Notes under the pieces: generated by a model
Told to the model about the DNA's origin: nothing
The model's database searches: none
The model's input: the letters and a program-made list of their open reading frames with translations, nothing else
Program-made: the position numbers and the translations under genes
Shown here: positions 53,659 to 61,944 of the stretch, one piece after another
Position numbering within the stretch: the first letter of the stretch is position 1
How the letters are laid out: each line of letters begins with the position of its first letter
Assembly: GCF_036924595.1 (NCBI RefSeq)
Contig: NZ_JAZHRV010000001.1
Location: forward strand, 1,054,001 to 1,118,000
Source of the DNA: Bradyrhizobium algeriense
Lineage (GTDB): Bacteria; Pseudomonadota; Alphaproteobacteria; Rhizobiales; Xanthobacteraceae
Length of the DNA: 64,000 nt
Direction: 5' to 3'

Positions 53659-54554
53659 GGTCTCCCGTTGCAGGTATTGTCACCCTGATCCTGCTGTTTC
53701 TCGCGGCGATCGTGGGCTACAGCTCGATCTTCACGGTGTCGCAGACCGAACAGGCGCTCGTGGTTCGGCTCGGCCGGCCGGTCGACGTCGTGTCGGAGCC
53801 GGGCCTTAACTTCAAGGCGCCGTTCATCGACACCGTCATCAGCATCGACAAGCGCATCCTCGATCTGGAAAATCCGTCGCAGGAAGTCATCGCTTCCGAC
53901 CAGAAGCGGCTCGTCGTCGACGCCTTCGCCCGCTACCGGATCAAGAACCCGTTGCGCTTCTATCAGAGCATCGGCTCGATCCAGGCCGCCAACATCCAGC
54001 TCACCACGCTCTTGAACGCGGCGCTGCGCCGCGTGCTGGGCGAGGTCACCTTCATCAATGTGGTGCGCGACGAGCGCGAGGGCCTGATGACGCGCATCCG
54101 CGAGCAGCTCGACCGGGAGGCCGATCAGTACGGCATCCAGGTGGTCGACGTGCGTATCCGCCGCGCCGATCTGCCGGAACAGAACAGCCAGGCGGTCTAC
54201 AAGCGCATGCAGACCGAACGTGAGCGCGAGGCCCAGGAATTCCGCGCCCAGGGCGGCCAGAAATCGCAGGAGATCCGCTCCAAGGCCGATCGCGAGGCGA
54301 CCGTCATCGTTGCGGAGGCCAATTCGACCGCCGAGCAGACCCGCGGTGTCGGCGACGCCGAACGCAACCGTCTGTTCGCCGAGGCCTATGGCAGGGATCC
54401 GGATTTCTTCGCCTTCTACCGTTCGATGTCGGCCTACGAGACCGGGCTCCGTTCCAACGACACCCGCTTCCTGCTGCGGCCGGATTCCGAGTTCTTCCGC
54501 TTCTTCGCCAATCCGTCGGGCCATCCGCCGGCGGCTGCGGCACCGAAGCCTTAA
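53655..54554 (+). CDS. hflC: HflC, SPFH-domain regulator of FtsH
   Basis: A 299-aa partner of HflK. It has an N-terminal helix (GIVTLILLFLAAIVGYSSIF) and a band-7 domain starting TVSQTEQALVVRLGRPVDVVSEPGLNFKAPFIDTV. A coiled stretch rich in Glu/Arg (QTEREREAQEFRAQGGQKSQEIRSKADREATVIVAEA) and the terminal YEXGLRSNDTRFLLRPDSEFFRFF-like segment typical of HflC follow. Overlapping start and stop codons couple it to hflK. A perfect palindrome lies in the 93-base gap before the next gene. Confidence 0.95.
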   Translation: MRSPVAGIVTLILLFLAAIVGYSSIFTVSQTEQALVVRLGRPVDVVSEPGLNFKAPFIDTVISIDKRILDLENPSQEVIASDQKRLVVDAFARYRIKNPLRFYQSIGSIQAANIQLTTLLNAALRRVLGEVTFINVVRDEREGLMTRIREQLDREADQYGIQVVDVRIRRADLPEQNSQAVYKRMQTEREREAQEFRAQGGQKSQEIRSKADREATVIVAEANSTAEQTRGVGDAERNRLFAEAYGRDPDFFAFYRSMSAYETGLRSNDTRFLLRPDSEFFRFFANPSGHPPAAAAPKP

Positions 54555-54580
54555 GAACGTCCGGCCGGATACACGCGTTA

Positions 54581-54604
54581 CGGCGAAGCGGGTCCGCTTC
54601 GCCG
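54581..54604. repeat. Perfect inverted repeat after hflC
   Basis: CGGCGAAGCGG and CCGCTTCGCCG form an 11-bp perfect palindrome with a two-base centre, 26 bases after the hflC stop. There is no T-run, so it is likely an RNA-stabilising hairpin or a small repeat rather than a terminator. Confidence 0.6.
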
Positions 54605-54647
54605 GCATAAAAGCAAAAGACGCTGAATAGCGGGGGGTTGTTTTCCG

Positions 54648-54848
54648 ATGAGGTCCATAGCGTTCACCGACTTCCTCATCGGTGTGGGTATCCTCTTTGT
54701 GCTCGAAGGCCTGATGTTCGCCGCCAGTCCGGCCTGGATGCGCCGGGCGATGAAGAGCGCGCTGGCAACGCCGGACAATGTCCTGCGGATCGTCGGCATC
54801 GTTTCGGCGGTCGTGGGTCTGGTGCTGATCTGGTTTGTGCGGCGGTAG
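54648..54848 (+). CDS. DUF2065 family small membrane protein
   Basis: A 66-aa protein of two helices: FTDFLIGVGILFVLEGLMFAASPAWMRRAM and VLRIVGIVSAVVGLVLIWFVRR, the usual DUF2065 pattern, in which the second helix ends in Arg-Arg. This family almost always follows hflC in proteobacteria and is presumed to belong to the HflK/HflC membrane quality-control group, although its role is unknown. A GGGGGG tract precedes the ATG. Confidence 0.88.
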   Translation: MRSIAFTDFLIGVGILFVLEGLMFAASPAWMRRAMKSALATPDNVLRIVGIVSAVVGLVLIWFVRR

Positions 54849-54853
54849 ATATT

Positions 54854-54973
54854 CACCGTCATTCCGGGATGGTCCGAAGGACCAGACCTCAGCTGTGCAA
54901 GTGCACACCGGGGAACCCAAAGGTTCTAAGATGTGCAATTGCATCTTAGTTTGACTTCGCGCCCCGGAATGAC
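54854..54973. repeat. Palindromic intergenic repeat (GTCATTCCGGG family)
   Basis: It begins CCGTCATTCCGGGATGG and ends CGCGCCCCGGAATGACGG, its inverted partner, with CTAAGATG...CATCTTAG and GTGCA/TGCAC sub-palindromes in between. It is the same family as the element embedded in uvrD. It fills much of the 269-base gap between the DUF2065 and degP genes, where it would appear in the transcript as nested hairpins. Confidence 0.8.
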
Positions 54974-55117
54974 GGCAATAAACGGCCCGCAACTAGCTGT
55001 GACGCCAACGCAATCGTGAGCCGGTTTTTCGCCGGAATATCAGGCGCAGATGCTTGCGCCTCGGACCCGTTCGGGCGCACTGTAGGCCCGAATTCACCCC
55101 CTTGGAGACAAGCCGAC

Positions 55118-56629
55118 ATGACCGGTGCCAGACCCGCCTTGAGCCGCCGCCTGTGCCTGATGGGGATTGCGATCTCGCTCAGTGCCGCCAGCTTGCTGGC
55201 GTCGGCGCCGGCTAGCGCGCGCGGGCCGGACGGCATCGCCGACATTGCCGAAAAGGTGATCGATTCCGTCGTCAATATCTCGACCTCGCAGAACGTCGAG
55301 GCCAAAGGCGGCGGCAACAACAGGGAAGCGATGCCGCAATTGCCGCCGGGCTCGCCGTTCGAAGAGTTCTTCGACGATTTCTTCAAGAACCGTCGCGGCG
55401 GCGCCCCCAAGGACGGCGACAAGAGCGGTGAGTTGCAGCGCCGCAAGACCAATTCGCTCGGCTCCGGTTTCATCATCGACGCCGCAGGCGTCGTCGTCAC
55501 CAACAATCACGTCATCGCGGATGCCGACGAGATCAACGTGATCATGAATGACGGCACCAAGATCAAGGCCGAACTGGTCGGCGTCGACAAGAAGACCGAC
55601 ATTGCGGTGCTGAAGTTCAAGCCGGTGAAGCCGGTGAACGCGGTGAAGTTCGGCGATTCCGACAAGCTGCGGCTCGGCGAGTGGGTGATCGCGATCGGCA
55701 ATCCGTTCAGCCTCGGCGGCTCGGTCACGGCCGGCATCGTGTCGGCGCGCAACCGCGACATCAGCCAGGGACCGTATGACAGCTACATCCAGACCGATGC
55801 ATCGATCAATCGCGGCAATTCCGGCGGGCCGCTGTTCAACCTCGAAGGCGAGGTGGTCGGCGTCAACACGCTGATCATTTCACCGACCGGCGGTTCGATC
55901 GGCCTCGGCTTCGCGGTGCCGTCGAAGACGGTGGCAGGCGTGGTCGATCAGCTCCGGCAGTTCGGCGAACTGCGCCGCGGCTGGCTCGGCGTGCGGATCC
56001 AGCAGGTCACCGAGGAGATCGCCGAAAGCCTCAACATCAAGCCTGCGCGCGGCGCGCTGGTTGCCGGCGTCGACGACAAGGGGCCGGCCAAGCCGGCCGG
56101 CATCGAGCCCGGCGACGTCGTCGTCAAGTTCGACGGCAAGGACGTCAAGGACCCGAAGGATCTCTCGCGCGTCGTCGCCGACACTGCGGTCGGCAAGGAA
56201 GTCGACGTGGTGATCATCCGCAAGGGCAAGGAGGAAAGCCGCAAGGTCATGCTCGGGCGCCTCGAGGATACTGAAAAGGTGCAGCAGGCCGCCGCCAAGA
56301 CCAAGGAAGACCCCGTCGAGAAGCCGGTGACGCAAAAGGCGCTCGGCCTCGATCTCGCCGCGCTGAGCAAGGACCTGCGCACCAGGTACAAGATCAAGGA
56401 CAGCGTGAAGGGCGTGATCGTCACCGGCGTCGACAACGGTTCCGATGCCGCCGAAAAGCGGCTCTCCGCCGGCGACGTCATCGTCGAGGTGGCGCAGGAA
56501 GCGGTCAGCAACGCGGCCGACATCAAGAAGCGCGTCGATCAGCTCAAGAAGGACGGCAAGAAGTCGGTGCTGCTGCTGGTCTCGAACGGCGAAGGCGAAT
56601 TGAGGTTCGTGGCGCTGAGCGTGCAGTAG
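55118..56629 (+). CDS. degP: Periplasmic serine protease/chaperone of the Do (DegP/HtrA) family
   Basis: A 503-aa exported protease. It has a signal peptide (residues 1-34, ending SAPASA) and a trypsin-like domain with the catalytic His in VVVTNNHVIADADEI, Asp in KKTDIAVLKFKP and Ser in INRGNSGGPLFN. Two PDZ domains follow (first RRGWLGVRIQQVTEEIAESLNI, second GVIVTGVDNGSDAAEKRLSAGDVIVEVA). It degrades or refolds misfolded envelope proteins and sits beside hflKC, so several quality-control genes are clustered here. The ATG at 55118 has GGAGA upstream and starts the signal peptide. Three repeat blocks follow the stop. Confidence 0.94.
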   Translation: MTGARPALSRRLCLMGIAISLSAASLLASAPASARGPDGIADIAEKVIDSVVNISTSQNVEAKGGGNNREAMPQLPPGSPFEEFFDDFFKNRRGGAPKDGDKSGELQRRKTNSLGSGFIIDAAGVVVTNNHVIADADEINVIMNDGTKIKAELVGVDKKTDIAVLKFKPVKPVNAVKFGDSDKLRLGEWVIAIGNPFSLGGSVTAGIVSARNRDISQGPYDSYIQTDASINRGNSGGPLFNLEGEVVGVNTLIISPTGGSIGLGFAVPSKTVAGVVDQLRQFGELRRGWLGVRIQQVTEEIAESLNIKPARGALVAGVDDKGPAKPAGIEPGDVVVKFDGKDVKDPKDLSRVVADTAVGKEVDVVIIRKGKEESRKVMLGRLEDTEKVQQAAAKTKEDPVEKPVTQKALGLDLAALSKDLRTRYKIKDSVKGVIVTGVDNGSDAAEKRLSAGDVIVEVAQEAVSNAADIKKRVDQLKKDGKKSVLLLVSNGEGELRFVALSVQ

Positions 56630-56647
56630 GGGGCGCGCCGCCACGCG

Positions 56648-56754
56648 CTAGAGCATGATCCGGAAAAGTGGGTACCGGTTTTCCGAAAAGATCATGCGTA
56701 AATCAAAGAGATAGAGTGGGATGACGATTCGAAGAAAAGTCATCCCGCTCTAGC
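56648..56754. repeat. Rhizobiales GAGCATGATCCGGAAAAGTG repeat
   Basis: TAGAGCATGATCCGGAAAAGTGG-type sequence with a paired TTTTCCGAAAAGATCATGC, followed by a second palindrome GAGTGGGATGACG...TCATCCCGCTC and CTAG at the end. This composite repeat is common between genes in Rhizobiales. It begins 19 bases after the degP stop. Confidence 0.8.
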
Positions 56755-56858
56755 TGTCATACTCCGCGAAGGCGGAGTATCCAATACGCCGCGGCCCTTC
56801 GGTTCTATCGCTGACGTCTCTGGAATACTGGATCACCCGCCTTCGCGGGTGATGACAG
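56755..56858. repeat. TGTCATACTCCGCGAAGGCGG repeat
   Basis: TGTCATACTCCGCGAAGGCG, then a GTATCCAATACGCCG segment, closing with GGAATACTGGATCACCCGCC and TTCGCGGGTGATGACAG. The ends are inverted copies of each other. It directly abuts the previous repeat and precedes the serB-like remnant. Confidence 0.75.
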
Positions 56859-56879
56859 TTGGGCACTACCTCCCACCCT

Positions 56880-56955
56880 GCGAACTCCTCGCGCCGATAC
56901 CTTGCAACGCGGTGAGATCGCCGTCGATCCGCGCGCCCGCGGCCAGCGTCACCGC
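56880..56955 (-). pseudogene. Remnant copy of the serB 3' end
   Basis: The first 22 bases (56880-56901) are identical to 57993-58014 inside the 3' end of serB. After a short deletion, CAACGCGGTGAG, TCGCCG and TCGATCCGCGCG also match in order. In the minus-strand frame it reads as a worn version of the SerB ending [11 protein letters not shown]...GYRREEFA with several codons missing. It is not translated as part of any intact gene. Confidence 0.75.
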
Positions 56956-56984
56956 GAACTCTTCGGTAGTAATGCGCGAATGCC

Positions 56985-57887
56985 TCAGGTGAGCGAGACG
57001 ACGGCCAGAAAGTGGATTGGTTCAAGGCGAAGCTTCGATCGCTTGACTTCAGGTATCTTGCTGTAGTGCTGCAGCCATAGTTCAAGAAAGCGGTCGAGGT
57101 CGACCAGTTCGATGTGAACGGCGCCGTGGCCTGCTTCGCGACGCGCCTCCCGTGAGAAGCCGCCGGAAGAAACAAACAGGCCAATTTCCCGATCGCCCCG
57201 AATGATGCCTCGAAGTGCCGCGACATCTTCACGCGAAGCTGTCTGGTCTCGATGCTTTACTTGAACGCGGATATGCGGCGTCTGCGCGCCCAGCGGATCG
57301 ATATAGGCAAGGATATCCGTTCCTCCATCCGAGCCTGGTTTTGAGACGGTGCTGGTGGCGTATCCCATCCCTTCAAGCAAGGCCGCCACGAGGTTCTGAA
57401 ATTCGTAGCCCGAGAGGGTGTCGAGATAGGTGTCGATTTCTTCGCGCGCCTTCTCCTTGGCATCTTCGAACAAAACCGAAGTGTCGAGTGGCGCCGTTTC
57501 GTCGGCAGCGTTTGCAATTCCGGCTTCCGGCTTGCCCTTCGGGTGGCTCCAGCGCCATTCGCGGTAGCGGGATCGCATCAGCCGCTTGAGTTCGTAATCC
57601 GGCAGCGTCACGAACTTCTGGCCTTCGTCGGTCACCCGCCATCGTCCGTCCGACTTGACGAGCAATACAGCCTTCGTCGCAGCGACAGAGTGGAAATGGA
57701 GGGCGGCTCGCCACCGCGGCAGCCCCGACCCCTTCATCGTCTCCTTGTCGAAATCATCCAAAGGCAGCTTTGATTCGATCTCCGCGTAGATGTCGCGTGG
57801 GCGCATGCCGTCCGGGTGAGCCCTTAGAAGTCCAAGCACGAATTTGATGAATGAAACGCCACGATCAACCGTCTTAGGTTGGCTCAT
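56985..57887 (-). CDS. Mrr-like restriction endonuclease
   Basis: A 300-aa protein. The N-terminal part (residues 1-110, GVSFIKFVLGLLRAHPDGMRPRDIYAEIE and DGRWRVTDEGQKFV) resembles the Mrr_N winged-helix DNA-binding domain. The C-terminal nuclease domain has the PD-(D/E)xK-like pattern YEFQNLVAALLEGMGYATSTVSKPGSDGGTDILAYIDPLGAQTPHIRVQVKHRDQTAS, with Glu, the Asp of GGTD and QVK. Mrr-type enzymes cut methylated or foreign DNA. It is bracketed by a 22-bp direct repeat from the serB end, and neither neighbour is a methylase, so it looks like a recently inserted single-gene defence module of the type IV kind. Confidence 0.85.
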   Translation of the reverse strand: MSQPKTVDRGVSFIKFVLGLLRAHPDGMRPRDIYAEIESKLPLDDFDKETMKGSGLPRWRAALHFHSVAATKAVLLVKSDGRWRVTDEGQKFVTLPDYELKRLMRSRYREWRWSHPKGKPEAGIANAADETAPLDTSVLFEDAKEKAREEIDTYLDTLSGYEFQNLVAALLEGMGYATSTVSKPGSDGGTDILAYIDPLGAQTPHIRVQVKHRDQTASREDVAALRGIIRGDREIGLFVSSGGFSREARREAGHGAVHIELVDLDRFLELWLQHYSKIPEVKRSKLRLEPIHFLAVVSLT

Positions 57888-57985
57888 TGCGACCCCTTAA
57901 GATGCTCATTCGTAGCAAGCTACTTAAGGTTGCTCATCGTCGCAATAGGTTCACGTTGCTGGCGTGAGCAACGAACCGATTTCAA

Positions 57986-58888
57986 TTAGTCCGCGAACTC
58001 CTCGCGCCGATACCCCTGCGCATACAACAACGCGGTGAGGTCGCCGTAGTCGATCCGCGCGGCGGCGGCAGCCGCGACTGCCGGCTTGGCGTGATAGGCG
58101 ACGCCGAGCCCCGCCGCCTGGATCATGCCGAGATCGTTGGCGCCGTCGCCGGTCACCAGCGTGTCGATCTCGTCGAGGTCGAAGGACTCGCGAAGCTCGA
58201 TCAGCGTGGCCAGCTTGGCGGCGCGGCCGAGGATCGGCTCTGCGACTTCGCCGCTGAACTTGCCGTCGCGTACCATCAACGTGTTGGCGCGGTTCTCTTG
58301 GAAGCCGATCTTGGCGGCGACCGCATGGGTGAACAGCGTGAAGCCGCCCGAGATCAGGCAGGTGTAAGCGCCGCTGGCGCGCATGGTCATCACCAGCTCG
58401 CGGCCGCCCGGCGTCGGCGTGATGCGTTTTGCCAAGACCTCGTCGACCACGCCGACAGGCAGATCTTTCAAGAGCGCAACGCGCTCGCGCAGCGCCGGCT
58501 CGAATTCGATTTCGCCGCGCATCGCCCGTTCGGTGATCCCGGCGACATGCGCCTTCAGCCCGCCGAAATCGGCCAGCTCGTCGATGCATTCCTGGCCGAT
58601 CATGGTGGAATCCATGTCGGCCAGAAAAAGCTTCTTGCGCCTGAAAGCTACAGGCTGCACGACAATGTCGATCGGCAGGTCGCCGCGCGCCTGTTGCAGG
58701 CGGGCTTCGATCGCCTTGATGTCATCAGGGCTCTTGACCCGATAGTCGAAGGGAATGTCGACTGCCACCTCGTCGAACAGCCATTGCGCCGTTCCCGGCG
58801 AGGGGAGAACGGCCAGCGCGCCGTCGACGATGGTGGTGTCGAGCGCGGGATTGGCCGGGTTGCAGATAAGGGTGGCGACGAGGGACAT
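57986..58888 (-). CDS. serB: Phosphoserine phosphatase
   Basis: A 300-aa haloacid-dehalogenase-type enzyme for the last step of serine synthesis. Motifs: [20 protein letters not shown] (nucleophile Asp and acid/base Asp), [14 protein letters not shown] (motif II Ser), then [27 protein letters not shown] (motif IV Asp pair). The N-terminal 90 residues ([17 protein letters not shown]...) form the ACT-like domain seen in Rhizobiales SerB. Its ATG at 58888 overlaps the possible start of miaA on the other strand. Its last 22 bases upstream of the stop are duplicated at 56880. The C-terminus is complete. Confidence 0.95.
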   Translation of the reverse strand: MSLVATLICNPANPALDTTIVDGALAVLPSPGTAQWLFDEVAVDIPFDYRVKSPDDIKAIEARLQQARGDLPIDIVVQPVAFRRKKLFLADMDSTMIGQECIDELADFGGLKAHVAGITERAMRGEIEFEPALRERVALLKDLPVGVVDEVLAKRITPTPGGRELVMTMRASGAYTCLISGGFTLFTHAVAAKIGFQENRANTLMVRDGKFSGEVAEPILGRAAKLATLIELRESFDLDEIDTLVTGDGANDLGMIQAAGLGVAYHAKPAVAAAAAARIDYGDLTALLYAQGYRREEFAD

Positions 58889-58904
58889 GCAGGCGAATTC
58901 GCTA

Positions 58905-59816
58905 ATGTTGAGCAAGGCCGTGCTTATCGCAGGACCGACCGCCAGCGGCAAGTCGGCCCTGGCGCTCGAATTGGCGCAAAAGGCCGGCGGTATCATCATC
59001 AACACCGATTCCATGCAGGTCTATCGCGATCTCCGCATCATCACGGCGCGGCCGACGGTGGAGGAGGAGGCCCGCGCGCCGCACCGGCTCTATGGCCATG
59101 TCGACGCGTCAGTCAATTTCTCGGCCGGCGCCTGGGTCGCGGACGCTGCCAAAGTGCTAGCGGAGGCGCGGGCGGAAAAGCGCTTGGCCGTCTTCATCGG
59201 GGGCTCCGGCCTGTACTTCAAGGCGTTGACGCGCGGTCTTTCCGCGGTGCCGCCGATCCCGGCCGAGGTGCGCGAGGCTGTTCGCGCCCGGCTGGAGCGT
59301 GACGGTGTCGAAGCGCTGCATGCAGACCTGGCGCGGCGCGATTCCGTCTCGGCCGAGCGCCTGAAGCCGCGCGACCGCACACGGATTGCGCGCGCGCTGG
59401 AGGTCGTGGAGGCCACTGGCCGTACGCTGCCGGACTGGCATCGCGAAAGCCTGCCGCCGCTGCTGCCTCGGAGCGAATTCACCGCCCTGTTCCTCGCGCC
59501 CGAACGGGACCAGCTTTATGCGCGGATCGATGCGCGGTTCGGCACGATGCTGGACGCCGGCGCGCTGGAGGAAGTCGCGGCGCTTGCCGCGCGAAAGCTC
59601 GATCCCCTGCTGCCAGCAATGAAGGCCCACGGCGTGCCCGCGCTGATCCGCTTCCTCCGCGGCGAAATCACGCGCGAACAGGCCGCCGAAATCGGCCGCG
59701 CCGACACCCGCCATTACGCCAAGCGCCAATTCACCTGGTTCAGGCATCAACTGCCGGAGTTCGAGTGGGTGAAGCCGGAGACGGCGAGGGAGTGGGTGGA
59801 AAGCCATCTGCCGTAG
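58905..59816 (+). CDS. miaA: tRNA dimethylallyltransferase
   Basis: A 303-aa enzyme that adds a dimethylallyl group to A37 of tRNAs reading UNN codons. It has the P-loop [19 protein letters not shown] near the N-terminus, then [37 protein letters not shown] and [14 protein letters not shown], and the C-terminal [19 protein letters not shown]. The ATG at 58905 starts the conserved core; another ATG at 58887 lies on the complement of the serB start codon, so the two genes begin within 20 bases of each other in opposite directions. Confidence 0.94.
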   Translation: MLSKAVLIAGPTASGKSALALELAQKAGGIIINTDSMQVYRDLRIITARPTVEEEARAPHRLYGHVDASVNFSAGAWVADAAKVLAEARAEKRLAVFIGGSGLYFKALTRGLSAVPPIPAEVREAVRARLERDGVEALHADLARRDSVSAERLKPRDRTRIARALEVVEATGRTLPDWHRESLPPLLPRSEFTALFLAPERDQLYARIDARFGTMLDAGALEEVAALAARKLDPLLPAMKAHGVPALIRFLRGEITREQAAEIGRADTRHYAKRQFTWFRHQLPEFEWVKPETAREWVESHLP

Positions 59817-59964
59817 CCCGCATGGCTGCACGCATAAAAATCCCACTCGCCGAACCGCCGGAACACAGTTACACTGCCTAAATCGCGCAAATGGCGGTCC
59901 TTCCCTTGACTTCCGGGGACTGGGCGGTATAACCGCGCAACCTTTGGGAAGTCCGAGCCGCCGA

Positions 59965-60030
59965 ATGCGCAATATTATTACCAAACTCCTTATCGTAGTC
60001 GTACCCAGGCGCACCGCCGGGGGTGGCTGA
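59965..60030 (+). CDS. ilvL: ilv leader peptide (21 aa)
   Basis: A 22-codon frame encoding MRNIITKLLIVVVPRRTAGG followed by Gly and a stop. Eight of codons 4-13 are Ile, Leu or Val (two Ile, then Leu-Leu, Ile, Val-Val-Val), the typical control-codon run of a branched-chain leader. It lies 125 bases before ilvI. Ribosome stalling at these codons when charged branched-chain tRNAs are scarce would decide which downstream RNA hairpin forms. It was found by reading the leader directly, not from any gene-length criterion. Confidence 0.88.
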   Translation: MRNIITKLLIVVVPRRTAGGG

Positions 60031-60081
60031 GGCCATCCCAAATTCAGGCGGTGTGCATGGGGCCTCTCGGGCCCTTTTTTT
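60008..60081 (+). promoter_or_regulatory. ilv attenuator (alternative hairpins and terminator)
   Basis: Near the end of the leader peptide GCGCACCGCC (60010-60019) can pair with GGCGGTGTGC (60047-60056), one mismatch. Immediately downstream GGGGCC...GGGCCC forms a short stem (60059-60074), followed by seven T residues (60075-60081), a complete intrinsic terminator. Stalling at the Ile/Leu/Val codons would free the left arm and prevent the terminator. The arrangement is the standard branched-chain attenuator; the exact pairing scheme is inferred. Confidence 0.8.
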
Positions 60082-60154
60082 ATTCCCTGAAAGAAATTCG
60101 AAAAGAAACTCGAAACCGAAAAAAGCCGCTGGCAGCAGTGCACCGGAGCAGACC

Positions 60155-61930
60155 ATGACCGACAAGAGCCACGATCCGAACCAGATGACCGGCGCTGCGA
60201 TGATCGTGCGCGCGCTCATCGATCATGGTGTCGAGCACCTGTTCGGCTATCCCGGCGGCGCAGTGCTTCCGATCTATGACGAGATTTTCCAGCAGAGCGA
60301 CGTCGAGCACATCCTGGTGCGGCACGAGCAGGGCGCCGGCCATGCGGCCGAGGGCTATGCGCGCTCGACCGGCAAGCCCGGCGTGGTGTTGGTGACGTCG
60401 GGCCCCGGCGCCACCAACATGGTGACGCCGCTGACGGACGCCCTGATGGATTCGATTCCCCTGGTCTGCATCACCGGGCAGGTGCCGACGCATCTGATCG
60501 GCAACGACGCGTTCCAGGAGTGCGACACCGTCGGCATCACCCGTCCCTGCACCAAGCACAACTGGCTGGTGCGTGACGTCAACGATCTCGCCAAGGTGCT
60601 GCACGAGGCGTTCTACGTCGCGACCACGGGCCGTCCCGGACCCGTGCTGGTCGACGTGCCCAAGGACGTGCAGTTTGCAACCGGTACCTATCATCCGCCG
60701 CGCAGGGACGACGTGCACGTTTCCTACACGCCGCGCGTGAAGGGCGATGCGACGCAGATTCGCAAAGCCGTCGCGCTGCTGGCTTCGGCCAGGCGGCCGG
60801 TGATCTACTCCGGCGGCGGCGTCATCAATGCCGGGCCTGAGGCGTCAAAGCTGTTGCGCGAGCTGGTCGAGGTCACGGGATTCCCGATCACTTCGACCCT
60901 GATGGGCCTCGGCGCCTATCCCGCGACCGGCAAGAACTGGCTGGGCATGCTCGGCATGCACGGCACCTACGAGTCCAACATGGCGATGCATGGTTGCGAC
61001 GTCATGCTGTGCGTCGGCGCGCGCTTCGACGACCGCATCACCGGCCGCGTCGATGCGTTCTCGCCGGGCTCCAAGAAGATCCACATCGATATCGATCCGT
61101 CCTCGATCAACAAGAACATCCATGTCGACGTGCCGATCATCGGCGACGCCGGCAATGTGCTCGGCGATTTGCTGCAGGTGTTCAAGGCGGAAGCGAAGAA
61201 GCCCGACATCAAGAGTTGGTGGCAGGAGATTGCCACCTGGCGCGCGCGTAATTCGCTCGCCTACAAGAAGAGCAACGACGTCATCCTGCCGCAGTATGCC
61301 ATCCAGAAGCTGTTCGAGGCGACGCGCGGCCATGACACCTACATCACGACCGAAGTCGGCCAGCACCAGATGTGGGCGGCGCAGTTCTTCGGGTTCGAGG
61401 AGCCGCACCGCTGGATGACGTCGGGTGGCCTGGGCACCATGGGCTACGGCCTGCCGGCAGCACTTGGCGTGCAGGTCGCGCATCGCGACAGCCTCGTGAT
61501 TGATATCGCAGGCGACGCCTCGGTGCAGATGACGATGCAGGAGATGTCGACGGCCGTTCAGTTTGAATTGCCGATCAAGATCTTCATCCTGAACAACCAG
61601 TACATGGGCATGGTGCGGCAGTGGCAGCAGCTCCTGCATGGCAACCGGCTGTCGCATTCTTACTCCGAGGCGCTGCCGGATTTCGTCAAGCTCGCGGACG
61701 CGTTCGGCTGCGTCGGTTTGCAGGCGATCAAGCCCGGCGATCTCGACGGCGCGCTCAAGGAGATGATCAAGGTCAAGCGCCCGGTGCTGTTCGATTGCCG
61801 CGTCGCTGCGCTGGAAAACTGCTTCCCGATGATTCCGTCCGGCAAGGCGCATAACGAAATGCTGCTGCCGGCGGAAGCCACCGACGAAGCCACCGCCGCC
61901 GCGTTCGCCGGCGGCAAGGCGCTGGTGTGA
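60155..61930 (+). CDS. ilvI: Acetolactate synthase, large catalytic subunit
   Basis: A 591-aa thiamine-diphosphate enzyme for the first common step of valine and isoleucine synthesis. The catalytic Glu loop reads HEQGAGHAAEGYARSTGKPG near residue 50, the FAD/ThDP domain has VLGDLLQVFKAEAKK, and the ThDP-binding loop is DIAGDASVQMTMQEMSTAVQFELPIKIFILNNQYMGM. RQWQQLLHGNRLSHSY near the C-terminus is also typical. CCGGAG lies seven bases before the ATG at 60155. The transcript carries the attenuator. A PLP dehydratase gene separates it from the regulatory subunit gene. Confidence 0.96.
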   Translation: MTDKSHDPNQMTGAAMIVRALIDHGVEHLFGYPGGAVLPIYDEIFQQSDVEHILVRHEQGAGHAAEGYARSTGKPGVVLVTSGPGATNMVTPLTDALMDSIPLVCITGQVPTHLIGNDAFQECDTVGITRPCTKHNWLVRDVNDLAKVLHEAFYVATTGRPGPVLVDVPKDVQFATGTYHPPRRDDVHVSYTPRVKGDATQIRKAVALLASARRPVIYSGGGVINAGPEASKLLRELVEVTGFPITSTLMGLGAYPATGKNWLGMLGMHGTYESNMAMHGCDVMLCVGARFDDRITGRVDAFSPGSKKIHIDIDPSSINKNIHVDVPIIGDAGNVLGDLLQVFKAEAKKPDIKSWWQEIATWRARNSLAYKKSNDVILPQYAIQKLFEATRGHDTYITTEVGQHQMWAAQFFGFEEPHRWMTSGGLGTMGYGLPAALGVQVAHRDSLVIDIAGDASVQMTMQEMSTAVQFELPIKIFILNNQYMGMVRQWQQLLHGNRLSHSYSEALPDFVKLADAFGCVGLQAIKPGDLDGALKEMIKVKRPVLFDCRVAALENCFPMIPSGKAHNEMLLPAEATDEATAAAFAGGKALV

Positions 61931-61944
61931 GGTGAGACCGCAAA

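Noticed and set aside
54581..54604. Palindrome after hflC considered as a rho-independent terminator
   Set aside because: The stem is strong but no T-run follows and the DUF2065 gene continues close by; listed as a repeat only.
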